The notes below the pieces were generated by a model that saw only the letters and a list, made by a program, of their open reading frames with translations, was not told where the DNA came from and made no database searches. From assembly GCA_025356795.1 (NCBI GenBank), contig JANXRR010000074.1, positions 1 to 5,615 on the forward strand: a DNA stretch of 5,615 nt, given 5' to 3'. This stretch comes from Bacteroidia bacterium (GTDB taxonomy: Bacteria; Bacteroidota; Bacteroidia; Cytophagales; Cyclobacteriaceae). Below are positions 1 to 5,615 of this stretch, piece by piece (the stretch's first letter is position 1; the number at the start of each line of letters is the position of its first letter). The position numbers and the translations under genes are program-made.

Positions 1-467
1 ATTCAAAATGGCTAGCCAAATTAGGTGCCATTGGGTATGATATGCTTATCGTTATCAACACGTTTGTTAACTTTATTTTAAAACTTTTTGGCCGTGGTAA
101 AATCTCTCTTTCTAAAAGGGTAAAAGATAGTGTAAAGAGTGCCGTAAAGTTTATCCATGATTTTGAAAAAACCGCTGCTGACATTGCTATTTCAAATGGC
201 TATGATTACGTAATATGCGGGCATATCCATCAACCCGAAATGCGAAAAATTTCCAACGAGCATGGCGAAGTAATGTACTTGAATTCTGGAGATTGGATAG
301 AAAACTTAACATCACTTGAGTTCAATGCCGGGCAATGGAAAATATATCGGTATGCGGATGATTTATTTGCCCAATCCATAAAAATACCAAAGCGGTTTAA
401 GAATAACTTGGATAATGATGAGATATTTAAAGATCTTGTCAATGAATTTTTAGCTCCCAAAAAATGA
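1..467 (+). CDS. LpxH-like metallophosphoesterase, probable UDP-2,3-diacylglucosamine diphosphatase (C-terminal part, cut by window edge)
   Basis: The reading frame is open from base 3 to the stop at 465-467 (154 visible residues). The ATG at 42 is an internal Met, because coding continues upstream without a stop and the N-terminal metal motifs of the family (DxH, GDxxD, GNHD) must lie left of the window. The visible part holds the last metal-binding motif, GHIHQPE, encoded at 219-239, followed by the family's C-terminal strand LNSGDWIENLT. This is the pattern of calcineurin-like phosphoesterases of the LpxH/UDP-diacylglucosamine diphosphatase type in Bacteroidota. Known LpxH removes UMP from UDP-2,3-diacylglucosamine in lipid A synthesis, at the inner face of the cytoplasmic membrane. 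The hydrophobic stretch YDMLIVINTFVNFILKLF fits membrane contact through a helical cap. The stop overlaps the next start (ATGA), so the glycosyltransferase is probably translationally coupled. The substrate is inferred from family only; a related phosphoesterase with another lipid nucleotide substrate is possible. Confidence 0.82.
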   Translation, partial: SKWLAKLGAIGYDMLIVINTFVNFILKLFGRGKISLSKRVKDSVKSAVKFIHDFEKTAADIAISNGYDYVICGHIHQPEMRKISNEHGEVMYLNSGDWIENLTSLEFNAGQWKIYRYADDLFAQSIKIPKRFKNNLDNDEIFKDLVNEFLAPKK

Positions 468-1456
468 ATATTCTTTATGCCATTCAAGGCACCGGCAATG
501 GGCATCTCAGCCGGGCAATCGATATTATTCCTGAACTAAAAAAATATGGAAATCTGGATCTCTTTGTAAGTGGTGCGCAAGCGGAAATTGTTTTGCCGTA
601 TCCTATCAAATATAAATCGAAAGGCCTTAGCTTTTATTTTGGGAAAACAGGTGGCATTAATTTTTTAAAGACTTTTCAGAAGAACAGTTCACGAGAGCTT
701 ATAAAAGAGATTAATAATTTTCCTGTTGAAAACTATGATCTTATTGTAAATGATTTTGAACCTATTTCTGCCTGGGCTGCGCGTAAGAAGGATATCAATT
801 GCGTGTCACTGAGTCATCAAGCTGCCTTACTATCAAAAAAATCTCCGCGTCCAAAGTCGATCGATCCCTTTGGTGAATGGCTCATAAAAAATTATGCTCC
901 GGTAAAAAAGTATGTTGGCTTTCACTTTGAAGAGTATGATAAGAATATTTTCACACCTGTAATACGGGGCGCTATTCGGGAAGCAAAAGTGAGGGATGAT
1001 GGACATTACACAGTCTACCTGCCAGCTTATGATGATAAGAAACTGGTGGAATTATTCTTGCGGATTTCGAGTAAAGTACGTTGGCATATTTTCTCAAAGC
1101 ATACTAAAAGTCCTTATCATGTAGGGCGCATATCAGTGTATCCGGTAAGCGGTCAGGATTTTGTGGAGAGCGTTGTATCAGGAACAGGCGTGCTTTGTGG
1201 TGCTGGTTTTGAAACTCCAGCCGAAGTGCTGCATCTTAATAAGAAGCTTCTGGTAGTGCCCATGAAAAGCCAGTATGAGCAACATTGCAATGCGGCTGCC
1301 CTTAAGAGGTTGGGAGTGCCTATAATAAAGAAGGTAAAGAAAAAGCATCTTAGGAAAATTCAAAAATGGCTCGATAGTAATAAACGATTGGATATTAATT
1401 TCCCCGACATAGCAGGACTCGCTGTAGAGAAGATGATGCGAAGATACGCACAGTAG
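464..1456 (+). CDS. GT-B fold glycosyltransferase family protein
   Basis: A complete 330-residue protein whose ATG lies inside the stop region of the upstream gene (ATGA overlap), which fixes the start. The N-terminus has the acceptor-domain motif GTGNGHLSRA (residues 9-18), typical of MurG/UGT-like GT-B enzymes. Residues 92-108 (DLIVNDFEPISAWAARK) match the second acceptor-domain landmark. The C-terminal nucleotide-sugar half carries GAGFETPAE (246-254), then VVPMKSQYEQHCNA (264-277), the usual donor-binding segment of this superfamily (Glyco_trans_1_3-like). There is no signal peptide or clear transmembrane helix. A basic run around residues 289-301 (KKVKKKHLRKIQK) could help it bind anionic membrane surface, which is inference. 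The coupled phosphoesterase suggests that it glycosylates an envelope lipid or lipid A-related acceptor. Sugar donor and acceptor cannot be told from sequence. Family assignment is secure, function is not. Confidence 0.85.
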   Translation: MNILYAIQGTGNGHLSRAIDIIPELKKYGNLDLFVSGAQAEIVLPYPIKYKSKGLSFYFGKTGGINFLKTFQKNSSRELIKEINNFPVENYDLIVNDFEPISAWAARKKDINCVSLSHQAALLSKKSPRPKSIDPFGEWLIKNYAPVKKYVGFHFEEYDKNIFTPVIRGAIREAKVRDDGHYTVYLPAYDDKKLVELFLRISSKVRWHIFSKHTKSPYHVGRISVYPVSGQDFVESVVSGTGVLCGAGFETPAEVLHLNKKLLVVPMKSQYEQHCNAAALKRLGVPIIKKVKKKHLRKIQKWLDSNKRLDINFPDIAGLAVEKMMRRYAQ

Positions 1457-1537
1457 GTGTTTTTTAATAATATCATTGTAATTCTTCAATAAAGCTGAGG
1501 TAATACAGGAGTTCTACATTGTGTTGTTTTATTAAAC
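1457..1537. other. Intergenic gap before the response regulator; no clear signals
   Basis: This is 81 bases of AT-rich sequence between the glycosyltransferase stop and the response regulator start. I see no GC-rich hairpin followed by a T run, so no intrinsic terminator is supported; the T6 run at 1460-1465 follows the stop directly without a stem. No good TTTG/TAnnTTTG promoter pair at the right spacing is visible either. The gap is long enough for the response regulator to have its own promoter. Confidence 0.5.
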
Positions 1538-2221
1538 ATGGCAAAGGCACAACGAATTCTGGCGGTTGACGATGACCCCGACATACTAGAACTATTGGAT
1601 TATAATCTGGCGAAGGAGGGATTTAAGGTGAGAACAGTTGAGAATAGTAAAGAAGCTATCAAAATTGCGCTTGGCTTTAAACCAGATTTGATTATTCTGG
1701 ATATTATGATGCCCCAGCTTTCAGGCATAGAAGTATGTAAACAACTTCGAGAAATTTCTTTCTTTGCAGAAACACCCATATTTTTTCTAACTGCAAAGTC
1801 GGAGCACTATTATGAAGAAGCAGTCTTTGAAACTGGAGGTGATGATTTTATCGAAAAAATTATTGGCTTACGGGCATTGACTAATAAAGTGGTTACGGTA
1901 TTAAAAGAGGATTTTACTATTCGTAAAAGCATTGCTAAAATTGACATTGGGTCGTTTCATCTCAATAGAAGGAGCAGCGTTGCCAGAATAAAAGGAGAGG
2001 AGATTACGCTTTCGAGACCTGAGCTAGACTTATTGTTCTTCTTCGCCCAGAATTCTAAAAAAATAATTACTACAGAAAGCTTACTGTGCAATATTTGGGG
2101 ATCGGATACTTATTCAATCACAAAATCGCTCGATGTTTATTTAGATAACTTATCGAAAAAGTTGGGCGGTAAATGGATAAGCCAGGTAAGCAATGGCAAG
2201 TACAAGTTCACTCCGCATTAA
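1538..2221 (+). CDS. OmpR/PhoB-family response regulator (receiver + winged-helix DNA-binding domain), atypical
   Basis: The product is 227 residues, the usual length for this family. The receiver domain (about residues 5-120) has the acidic pair in VDDD (11-13), phospho-acceptor Asp55 in LIILDIMMP, Thr85 in FLTAKS and Lys107 in DDFIEKI, so it should be phosphorylatable. The Pro that normally follows the conserved Lys (K-P-F) is Ile here. The C-terminal domain (about 135-225) follows the OmpR winged-helix plan: LSRPELDLLFFFAQN (158-172), a turn with SLLCNIWG (181-188), and the recognition-helix region SLDVYLDNLSKKLGG (197-211). It is divergent: the usual R-T-VDVHI-x-RLRKKL arginines are replaced by Lys, Asp-Asn and Ser, and the wing's typical VRGVGY is VSNGKY. 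No histidine kinase lies beside it in the window. The start is the first ATG after the gap and gives a normal receiver N-terminus. The 3' end overlaps the convergent gene by 14 bases. Target genes are unknown. Confidence 0.9.
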   Translation: MAKAQRILAVDDDPDILELLDYNLAKEGFKVRTVENSKEAIKIALGFKPDLIILDIMMPQLSGIEVCKQLREISFFAETPIFFLTAKSEHYYEEAVFETGGDDFIEKIIGLRALTNKVVTVLKEDFTIRKSIAKIDIGSFHLNRRSSVARIKGEEITLSRPELDLLFFFAQNSKKIITTESLLCNIWGSDTYSITKSLDVYLDNLSKKLGGKWISQVSNGKYKFTPH

Positions 2222-2786
2222 GTTCTAGCACGTCAAGAATACTGGAGAGGCGTTCATAATCGTGTATGCCTGGGCTTGTTTCTTGCCTGCCTTGCAATGA
2301 AAATCCGGCAGCCCCGTTGTTTATAATTTTATCCCAATCCATATCCTCCAAGCTATCCTTAATCATTACTTTAAAATACCTAAGAGAATTTAAATTTCCT
2401 TTCCAACCAATTTCAGATGTTATAACATATTCGATAGAGTCTTTTCTCGCATTCAGGCAATTGATCATTTCATTGTTAAGTTCATCTGGCATAGAAATAA
2501 ATAAAGGTTTACCAAGCTCAGTAAGTTGACTCAAGTTTTCTAAATCGATTTGAATAAAATCTACGGAAAGTTGCTCCCACAAAAGTGGATCAATAGAGTT
2601 AGGACTTTGACATTCTACTACTAATTGAGGCCCTGAAATCCAAGAAGATATACCGGTAAATTGCTGGATGTCTTTTTCGATATCTTTTAAAGGAAAGCCT
2701 AGAAAATCAACACCCATACCAGCACAATAGCGAGCTTCACTTAAACTGGTAATGTTTCCTACTTTAATCTTTGTTTTCAATGCCAT
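2208..2786 (-). CDS. TrpF-like (phosphoribosylanthranilate isomerase-like) beta/alpha-barrel protein, probably non-catalytic
   Basis: The product is 192 residues from the ATG at 2786, about the length of TrpF. An in-frame GTG at 2831 would add 15 residues (NNLSKLFFLLDIGV after the start), but family proteins begin directly with strand 1, so I prefer 2786. Alternating strands fit an eight-stranded barrel: KIKVGNIT (6-13), VDFLGFPL (26-33), LVVECQ (55-60), VDFIQID (75-81), PLFISM (94-99), EYVITS (119-124), YFKVMIK (137-143), AAGFSLQG (159-166). The end, GRQETSPGIHD (166-176), matches TrpF's SGVE..PGxKD phosphate-site region. True TrpF has catalytic Cys in KICGIT and catalytic Asp on strand 6; here the aligned residues are Gly10 and about Thr123. 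No trp genes are nearby. It is therefore likely a paralogue that lost isomerase activity, or one that binds another phosphorylated ligand. It converges on the response regulator gene with a 14-base overlap. Confidence 0.72.
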   Translation of the reverse strand: MALKTKIKVGNITSLSEARYCAGMGVDFLGFPLKDIEKDIQQFTGISSWISGPQLVVECQSPNSIDPLLWEQLSVDFIQIDLENLSQLTELGKPLFISMPDELNNEMINCLNARKDSIEYVITSEIGWKGNLNSLRYFKVMIKDSLEDMDWDKIINNGAAGFSLQGRQETSPGIHDYERLSSILDVLELNAE

Positions 2787-2804
2787 AACGCCAATATCCA
2801 AAAG

Positions 2805-2834
2805 AAAAAATAACTTTGAAAGATTATTCACAAA
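2805..2834 (-). promoter_or_regulatory. Candidate Bacteroidota-type promoter for the TrpF-like gene
   Basis: Read on the minus strand, TTTG (2834-2831) is followed after 18 bases by TATTTTTT (2812-2805). This is close to the -33 TTTG / -7 TAnnTTTG pattern of the Bacteroidota primary sigma factor, with one mismatch in the -7 element. Transcription would begin around 2798-2800, a few bases before the ATG at 2786 and downstream of the alternative GTG at 2831. This independently favours the shorter start. The region is AT-rich, so a chance match is quite possible. Confidence 0.35.
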
Positions 2835-2895
2835 CTCATCATGATTCCATTAATGATTGTAGTGATCTTTGTAATAAAGTTTTCAGACCCTTTAG

Positions 2896-4500
2896 ATGCT
2901 GATCAGAAATAGTGCGATAATTTTTTTGCTTGTTATGTCGGGTTCAACACTCGCCCAAGTCAATCGGTATGTGGTGTACTTTAAAGATAAAATTGGAACA
3001 CCCTATTCTATTACCCAACCTGAAAAATTCTTATCAACAGCAAGCATCAATAGAAGATCCAAAAGGTTGGTAAATTATTCTGATGAAGACTTGCCCATAA
3101 ATCCTCTTAATGTAGCCAAGGTAAAAGCACTTGGTGCCAAAACGTTTTTTACCTCCCGTTGGCTCAATTGTTTGCTGGTAGAGTGCAGTGTTTCGGTTTC
3201 ACTCACATTAAAACAACTTCCTGAAGTAGTATCGGTTCAACTAGTTGCACCAGGTAATAGATTGATGGGTGGACGAATTGCCAACCCTTTGAATTTTAAC
3301 TTGTTCACTAAAAGTCAATCTACACTGGTGCAGTTTCAGCAGTTGGGTATTGATCAAATGCAACTGGCAGGTTTTCACGGAGAAGGAATAAACATTGCAA
3401 TTTTTGATGGCGGTTTTACAGGGGTTGACAAAGCGCTGCCTTTTCAAAATGTGTTTCTGCAAAACCAAATTAAAGACACCTTCAATTTTGTTGAGAACAG
3501 CAAGTTTATTTATTCATTCGATCAACATGGAACGCAAGTGTTTTCAATTTTAGCAGCTCAATCACCCAACTTAACGGGTGGTGCTTATGCCGCCAACTAC
3601 TTTTTATTTGTTACCGAAGATGGCCCCACAGAATATCGAATTGAGGAATACAATTGGCTTTTTGCAGCCGAACGCGCAGATAGCTTGGGGGTAGATATTA
3701 TTAGCTCTTCGGTGGGATATTCTGAGTTTACAGATTCATCTATGGATTATAAAATTTCAGACCTAAATGGAACAACAGCCATCATTTCTAAAGCAGCCAA
3801 AAAGGCTCTGGAAAAAGGAATGATGGTAGTAAACTCCGCAGGAAATGAAGGAAGTGGCTCATGGAAATATATCACTGCTCCAGCAGACGTACATGGAGTT
3901 TTGGCTGTTGGTTCAATTACATCACAGCAAACCATAAGTGGTTTCAGCTCTATTGGCCCCACTGCTGATGGAAGAGTTAAACCAGATGTGGTGGCTTTAG
4001 GAAGTTCGGCATCGGTTATTAACTCACAAGGACAGAACGTATTTAATAGCGGAACATCTTTCGCTTGCCCGCTTATTGCGTGCTTAACTGCTGGTGTTTG
4101 GCAAGCATATCCATCACTAACAGTCAATCAACTTTATTGGACCATAGTTAGGTCTGGTAATCAATTTGATTCACCCGATTTCTCAAAAGGTTATGGCCTT
4201 CCCAACTTTACAAGAGTGAAGAGTTACCTTCAATCTATTCTAATAGAAGAAAATATGGCAATAAGCCCCAACCCAGTTACAAACAATGTTATGAAGGTTT
4301 TTTTTAAAGAGCCAAAAGAAGGAGAGATTTCAGTTACTATTTATGACCTTCAAGGGAGAATTTTGTTGGTTATAAATACCCCCATGACTTGGCAAAACAA
4401 TCCAATAGACTTTGACTTGTCTGCCTTAGCTGCTGGAGTTTATGTTGTGCAAGTCACAACGCTCTACTCTTCTTTGACAACACGTTTAATTAAAATTTGA
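2896..4500 (+). CDS. S8 family (subtilisin-like) serine peptidase with T9SS type A sorting domain
   Basis: A 534-residue secreted protease. Residues 1-20 form a Sec signal peptide (hydrophobic IIFLLVMSG, probable cut after STLA before Gln21). Residues 22-118 resemble the N-terminal region of Bacteroidota subtilases (YVVYFKDKIGTPYS, then a pro-domain-like part) and probably act as an intramolecular chaperone. The catalytic domain carries all four key residues: Asp171 in AIFDGGF, His211 in DQHGTQV, oxyanion-hole Asn317 in NSAGNEG and nucleophile Ser388 in GTSFACP. DGG replaces the common DTG/DSG, and Phe the usual Met in GTSMA; both look like tolerated variants. Residues about 456-534 form a T9SS type A C-terminal domain: ISPNPVTNN, then SVTIYDLQGRIL, LAAGVYVVQV and the terminal TTRLIKI. 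The protein is thus expected to cross the outer membrane by type IX secretion and be released or surface-anchored. The start ATG is directly before the signal peptide. The gene heads a probable unit with rpe, 9 bases downstream. Confidence 0.95.
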   Translation: MLIRNSAIIFLLVMSGSTLAQVNRYVVYFKDKIGTPYSITQPEKFLSTASINRRSKRLVNYSDEDLPINPLNVAKVKALGAKTFFTSRWLNCLLVECSVSVSLTLKQLPEVVSVQLVAPGNRLMGGRIANPLNFNLFTKSQSTLVQFQQLGIDQMQLAGFHGEGINIAIFDGGFTGVDKALPFQNVFLQNQIKDTFNFVENSKFIYSFDQHGTQVFSILAAQSPNLTGGAYAANYFLFVTEDGPTEYRIEEYNWLFAAERADSLGVDIISSSVGYSEFTDSSMDYKISDLNGTTAIISKAAKKALEKGMMVVNSAGNEGSGSWKYITAPADVHGVLAVGSITSQQTISGFSSIGPTADGRVKPDVVALGSSASVINSQGQNVFNSGTSFACPLIACLTAGVWQAYPSLTVNQLYWTIVRSGNQFDSPDFSKGYGLPNFTRVKSYLQSILIEENMAISPNPVTNNVMKVFFKEPKEGEISVTIYDLQGRILLVINTPMTWQNNPIDFDLSALAAGVYVVQVTTLYSSLTTRLIKI

Positions 4501-4509
4501 TTTATAAGT

Positions 4510-5160
4510 ATGACCCCCATAATTGCGCCTTCTATACTTGCTGCCGATTTTGCCAATCTTGAAAGAGAAGTGACCATGATTAATGAGAGTGCCGCAGACT
4601 GGATACACGTAGATGTTATGGATGGAGTATTTGTGCCCAACATCAGTTTTGGAGTTCCAGTTGTGCAAGCCATTCATAGTCATGCTAAAAAGCCATTAGA
4701 TGTTCATTTAATGATTACACAACCCGAGCGGTATGTTCAAGCTTTTTATGAAGCAGGTGCTTCCATTATTTCTGTTCATGAAGAAGCTACTCCACATCTT
4801 CACAGGTTGATTCAACAAATAAAAGCGCTGGGCATTAAAGCAGGAGTGGCCTTGAATCCTCATACACCAATTTCTGCTTTAGAAAATGTAATTTCTGATA
4901 TTGATTTGGTTTGCTTGATGTCGGTGAATCCTGGTTTTGGAGGACAATCGTTTATTAAAAATACCTTTAAGAAAATAGCACACTTAAAATCCTTAATTGC
5001 AAGTAGTAATTCTAGTGCGCTGATTGAAATTGATGGTGGCGTAAATCAAGACAATGCCAAACCCTTGATTGACGCAGGTGCAGATGTTTTGGTTGCCGGC
5101 AATTTTGTTTTTACATCTGTCAATCCAAGGGATGTCATCTTTCGCTTAAAAAATTTGTAA
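4510..5160 (+). CDS. rpe: Ribulose-phosphate 3-epimerase
   Basis: The product is 216 residues, normal for this TIM-barrel enzyme, which interconverts D-ribulose 5-phosphate and D-xylulose 5-phosphate in the cytoplasmic pentose phosphate pathway. It opens with the signature APSILAADFANL (6-17), including Ser8. The metal and catalytic residues are present: His33 and Asp35 in HVDVMDG (33-39), His66 in DVHLMI, and Asp175 in EIDGGV. LNPHTP (115-120), MSVNPGFGGQ (137-146) and the phosphate-binding DGGV and VAGNFVF (195-201) regions are all intact. The Asn in AGNFVF stands where many homologues have Ser. The gene starts 9 bases after the protease stop with no Shine-Dalgarno sequence, so the two are probably co-transcribed despite unrelated functions. 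It should be fully active. Confidence 0.97.
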   Translation: MTPIIAPSILAADFANLEREVTMINESAADWIHVDVMDGVFVPNISFGVPVVQAIHSHAKKPLDVHLMITQPERYVQAFYEAGASIISVHEEATPHLHRLIQQIKALGIKAGVALNPHTPISALENVISDIDLVCLMSVNPGFGGQSFIKNTFKKIAHLKSLIASSNSSALIEIDGGVNQDNAKPLIDAGADVLVAGNFVFTSVNPRDVIFRLKNL

Positions 5161-5201
5161 GAATATTTTTCTTTGGCAAGAAATTTGAACCCATCCCATT
5201 C

Positions 5202-5615
5202 ATGCGAATTTCCCCTTCCCTTGGAATTTTTTTAATTGTTTCGTTTTCCTGCGCAAGAACTGTTACTCGCCTGGCTCCAGCTGAAGCTATTGATTTAAGT
5301 GGCAGATGGAACGATACAGATTCGCGCCAAGTGGCAGATAAAATGATTACCAATCTTATGGCAAGTGAAAAGTTTAAAGACTATTCTAAAACTCTTGGTA
5401 AAAAACCCACAATCATTGTTGGGTTGGTGTTGAACAAAACCAGTGAACACATTGATGCCGAGAACTACATTAAGAAATTGGAATTGGCCATTTACAATTC
5501 CGGCATTGCAGATTTAGTTGAGTCAGATAAGTTGCGAGATCACCTTCGTGAAGAACGGGTACAACAACAGGATTTTGCTAACCCAACAACCATTGCCAAA
5601 TGGGGAGAAGAAGTA
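5202..5615 (+). CDS. LpoB-like penicillin-binding protein activator, probable lipoprotein (N-terminal part, cut by window edge)
   Basis: The frame is open from the ATG at 5202 to the window end (138 codons, no stop). The N-terminus (MRISPSLGIFLIVSFSC) is a short lipoprotein-type signal peptide. Cys17 is the likely lipidated residue, in a loose lipobox SFSC of the sort seen in Bacteroidota. The mature part has WNDTDSRQVADKMITNLM (36-53), a conserved segment of the LpoB family, followed by KPTIIVGLVLNKTSEHID (68-85). YIKKLELAIYNSG (89-101) and VESDKLRDHLREER (106-119) then fit the following helix and strand of the domain. In E. coli, LpoB is an outer-membrane lipoprotein that stimulates the peptidoglycan synthase PBP1b. 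In Bacteroidota the partner is not known, so the role in wall synthesis is inference. The only in-frame upstream codons lack a usual start, so 5202 is the start. It lies 41 bases after rpe and is probably in the same unit. Confidence 0.8.
   Translation, partial: MRISPSLGIFLIVSFSCARTVTRLAPAEAIDLSGRWNDTDSRQVADKMITNLMASEKFKDYSKTLGKKPTIIVGLVLNKTSEHIDAENYIKKLELAIYNSGIADLVESDKLRDHLREERVQQQDFANPTTIAKWGEEV

Noticed and set aside
42..467. ATG at 42 as the start of a short 141-residue protein
   Set aside because: The same frame is open to the left edge and encodes family-like sequence (KWLAKLGAIGYD) before this Met, so it is internal to a truncated gene.
2266..2529. Plus-strand ORF of 87 codons opposite the TrpF-like gene
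   Set aside because: It is antisense to a gene with clear family similarity and has no recognisable domain or upstream signal of its own.
2787..2831. GTG at 2831 as the start of the TrpF-like protein
   Set aside because: It adds 15 residues before strand 1 that the family lacks, overlaps the candidate promoter, and there is a good ATG at 2786. It remains possible.
2841..2858. Direct repeat ATGATT spaced by 12 bases in the divergent intergenic region, as a possible operator
   Set aside because: Six-base repeats are expected by chance in AT-rich sequence, and no symmetry or third copy at the same period is seen.
2864..2871. GATCTTTG as a -7 element for the protease gene
   Set aside because: It has one mismatch to TAnnTTTG, but no TTG/TTTG lies at the right distance upstream (around 2841-2845), so support is too thin.
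3747..4127. Minus-strand ORF of 126 codons within the protease gene
   Set aside because: It lies opposite the conserved catalytic core (Asn317 and Ser388 region), and its translation has no recognisable motif.
5135..5353. Minus-strand ORF of 72 codons over the rpe end and the lipoprotein start
   Set aside because: It overlaps two better supported plus-strand genes, and its translation shows no family features.

Overview
The window reads as chromosomal DNA from a member of the Bacteroidota, most likely an environmental Cytophagales- or Flavobacteriales-like organism. The evidence is a secreted subtilisin-like protease ending in a type IX secretion (T9SS) type A sorting domain, the lack of Shine-Dalgarno sequences before the starts, AT-rich genes with short gaps, and an LpxH-type phosphoesterase of the Bacteroidota kind. 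No RNA gene, insertion sequence, CRISPR array, phage gene or obvious transferred island is visible. Almost all of the sequence is protein-coding.

Left part (1-1456, + strand): the C-terminal part of an LpxH-like metallophosphoesterase that enters from the left edge, joined by a 4-base ATGA stop/start overlap to a complete GT-B glycosyltransferase. The pair looks translationally coupled and probably works on an envelope glycolipid. After an 81-base gap comes an OmpR/PhoB-type response regulator (1538-2221, +) with several non-canonical positions and no histidine kinase beside it.

Middle (2208-2895): a minus-strand gene for a TrpF-like (phosphoribosylanthranilate isomerase-like) barrel protein meets the response regulator tail to tail with a 14-base overlap. 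It keeps the TrpF fold signature and the C-terminal phosphate-site motif, but the positions of both catalytic residues appear substituted. A short divergent intergenic region separates it from the right-hand cluster and holds a possible Bacteroidota-type promoter for it.

Right part (2896-5615, + strand): a T9SS-exported S8 peptidase, ribulose-phosphate 3-epimerase (rpe) 9 bases later, and, 41 bases after that, the start of an LpoB-like lipoprotein that runs off the right edge. The tight same-strand spacing suggests one transcription unit, although the three products act outside the cell, in the cytoplasm and (if the family assignment holds) at the outer membrane. I see no convincing new multi-gene system. 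The most interesting items are the apparently non-catalytic TrpF-like protein and the atypical orphan response regulator.
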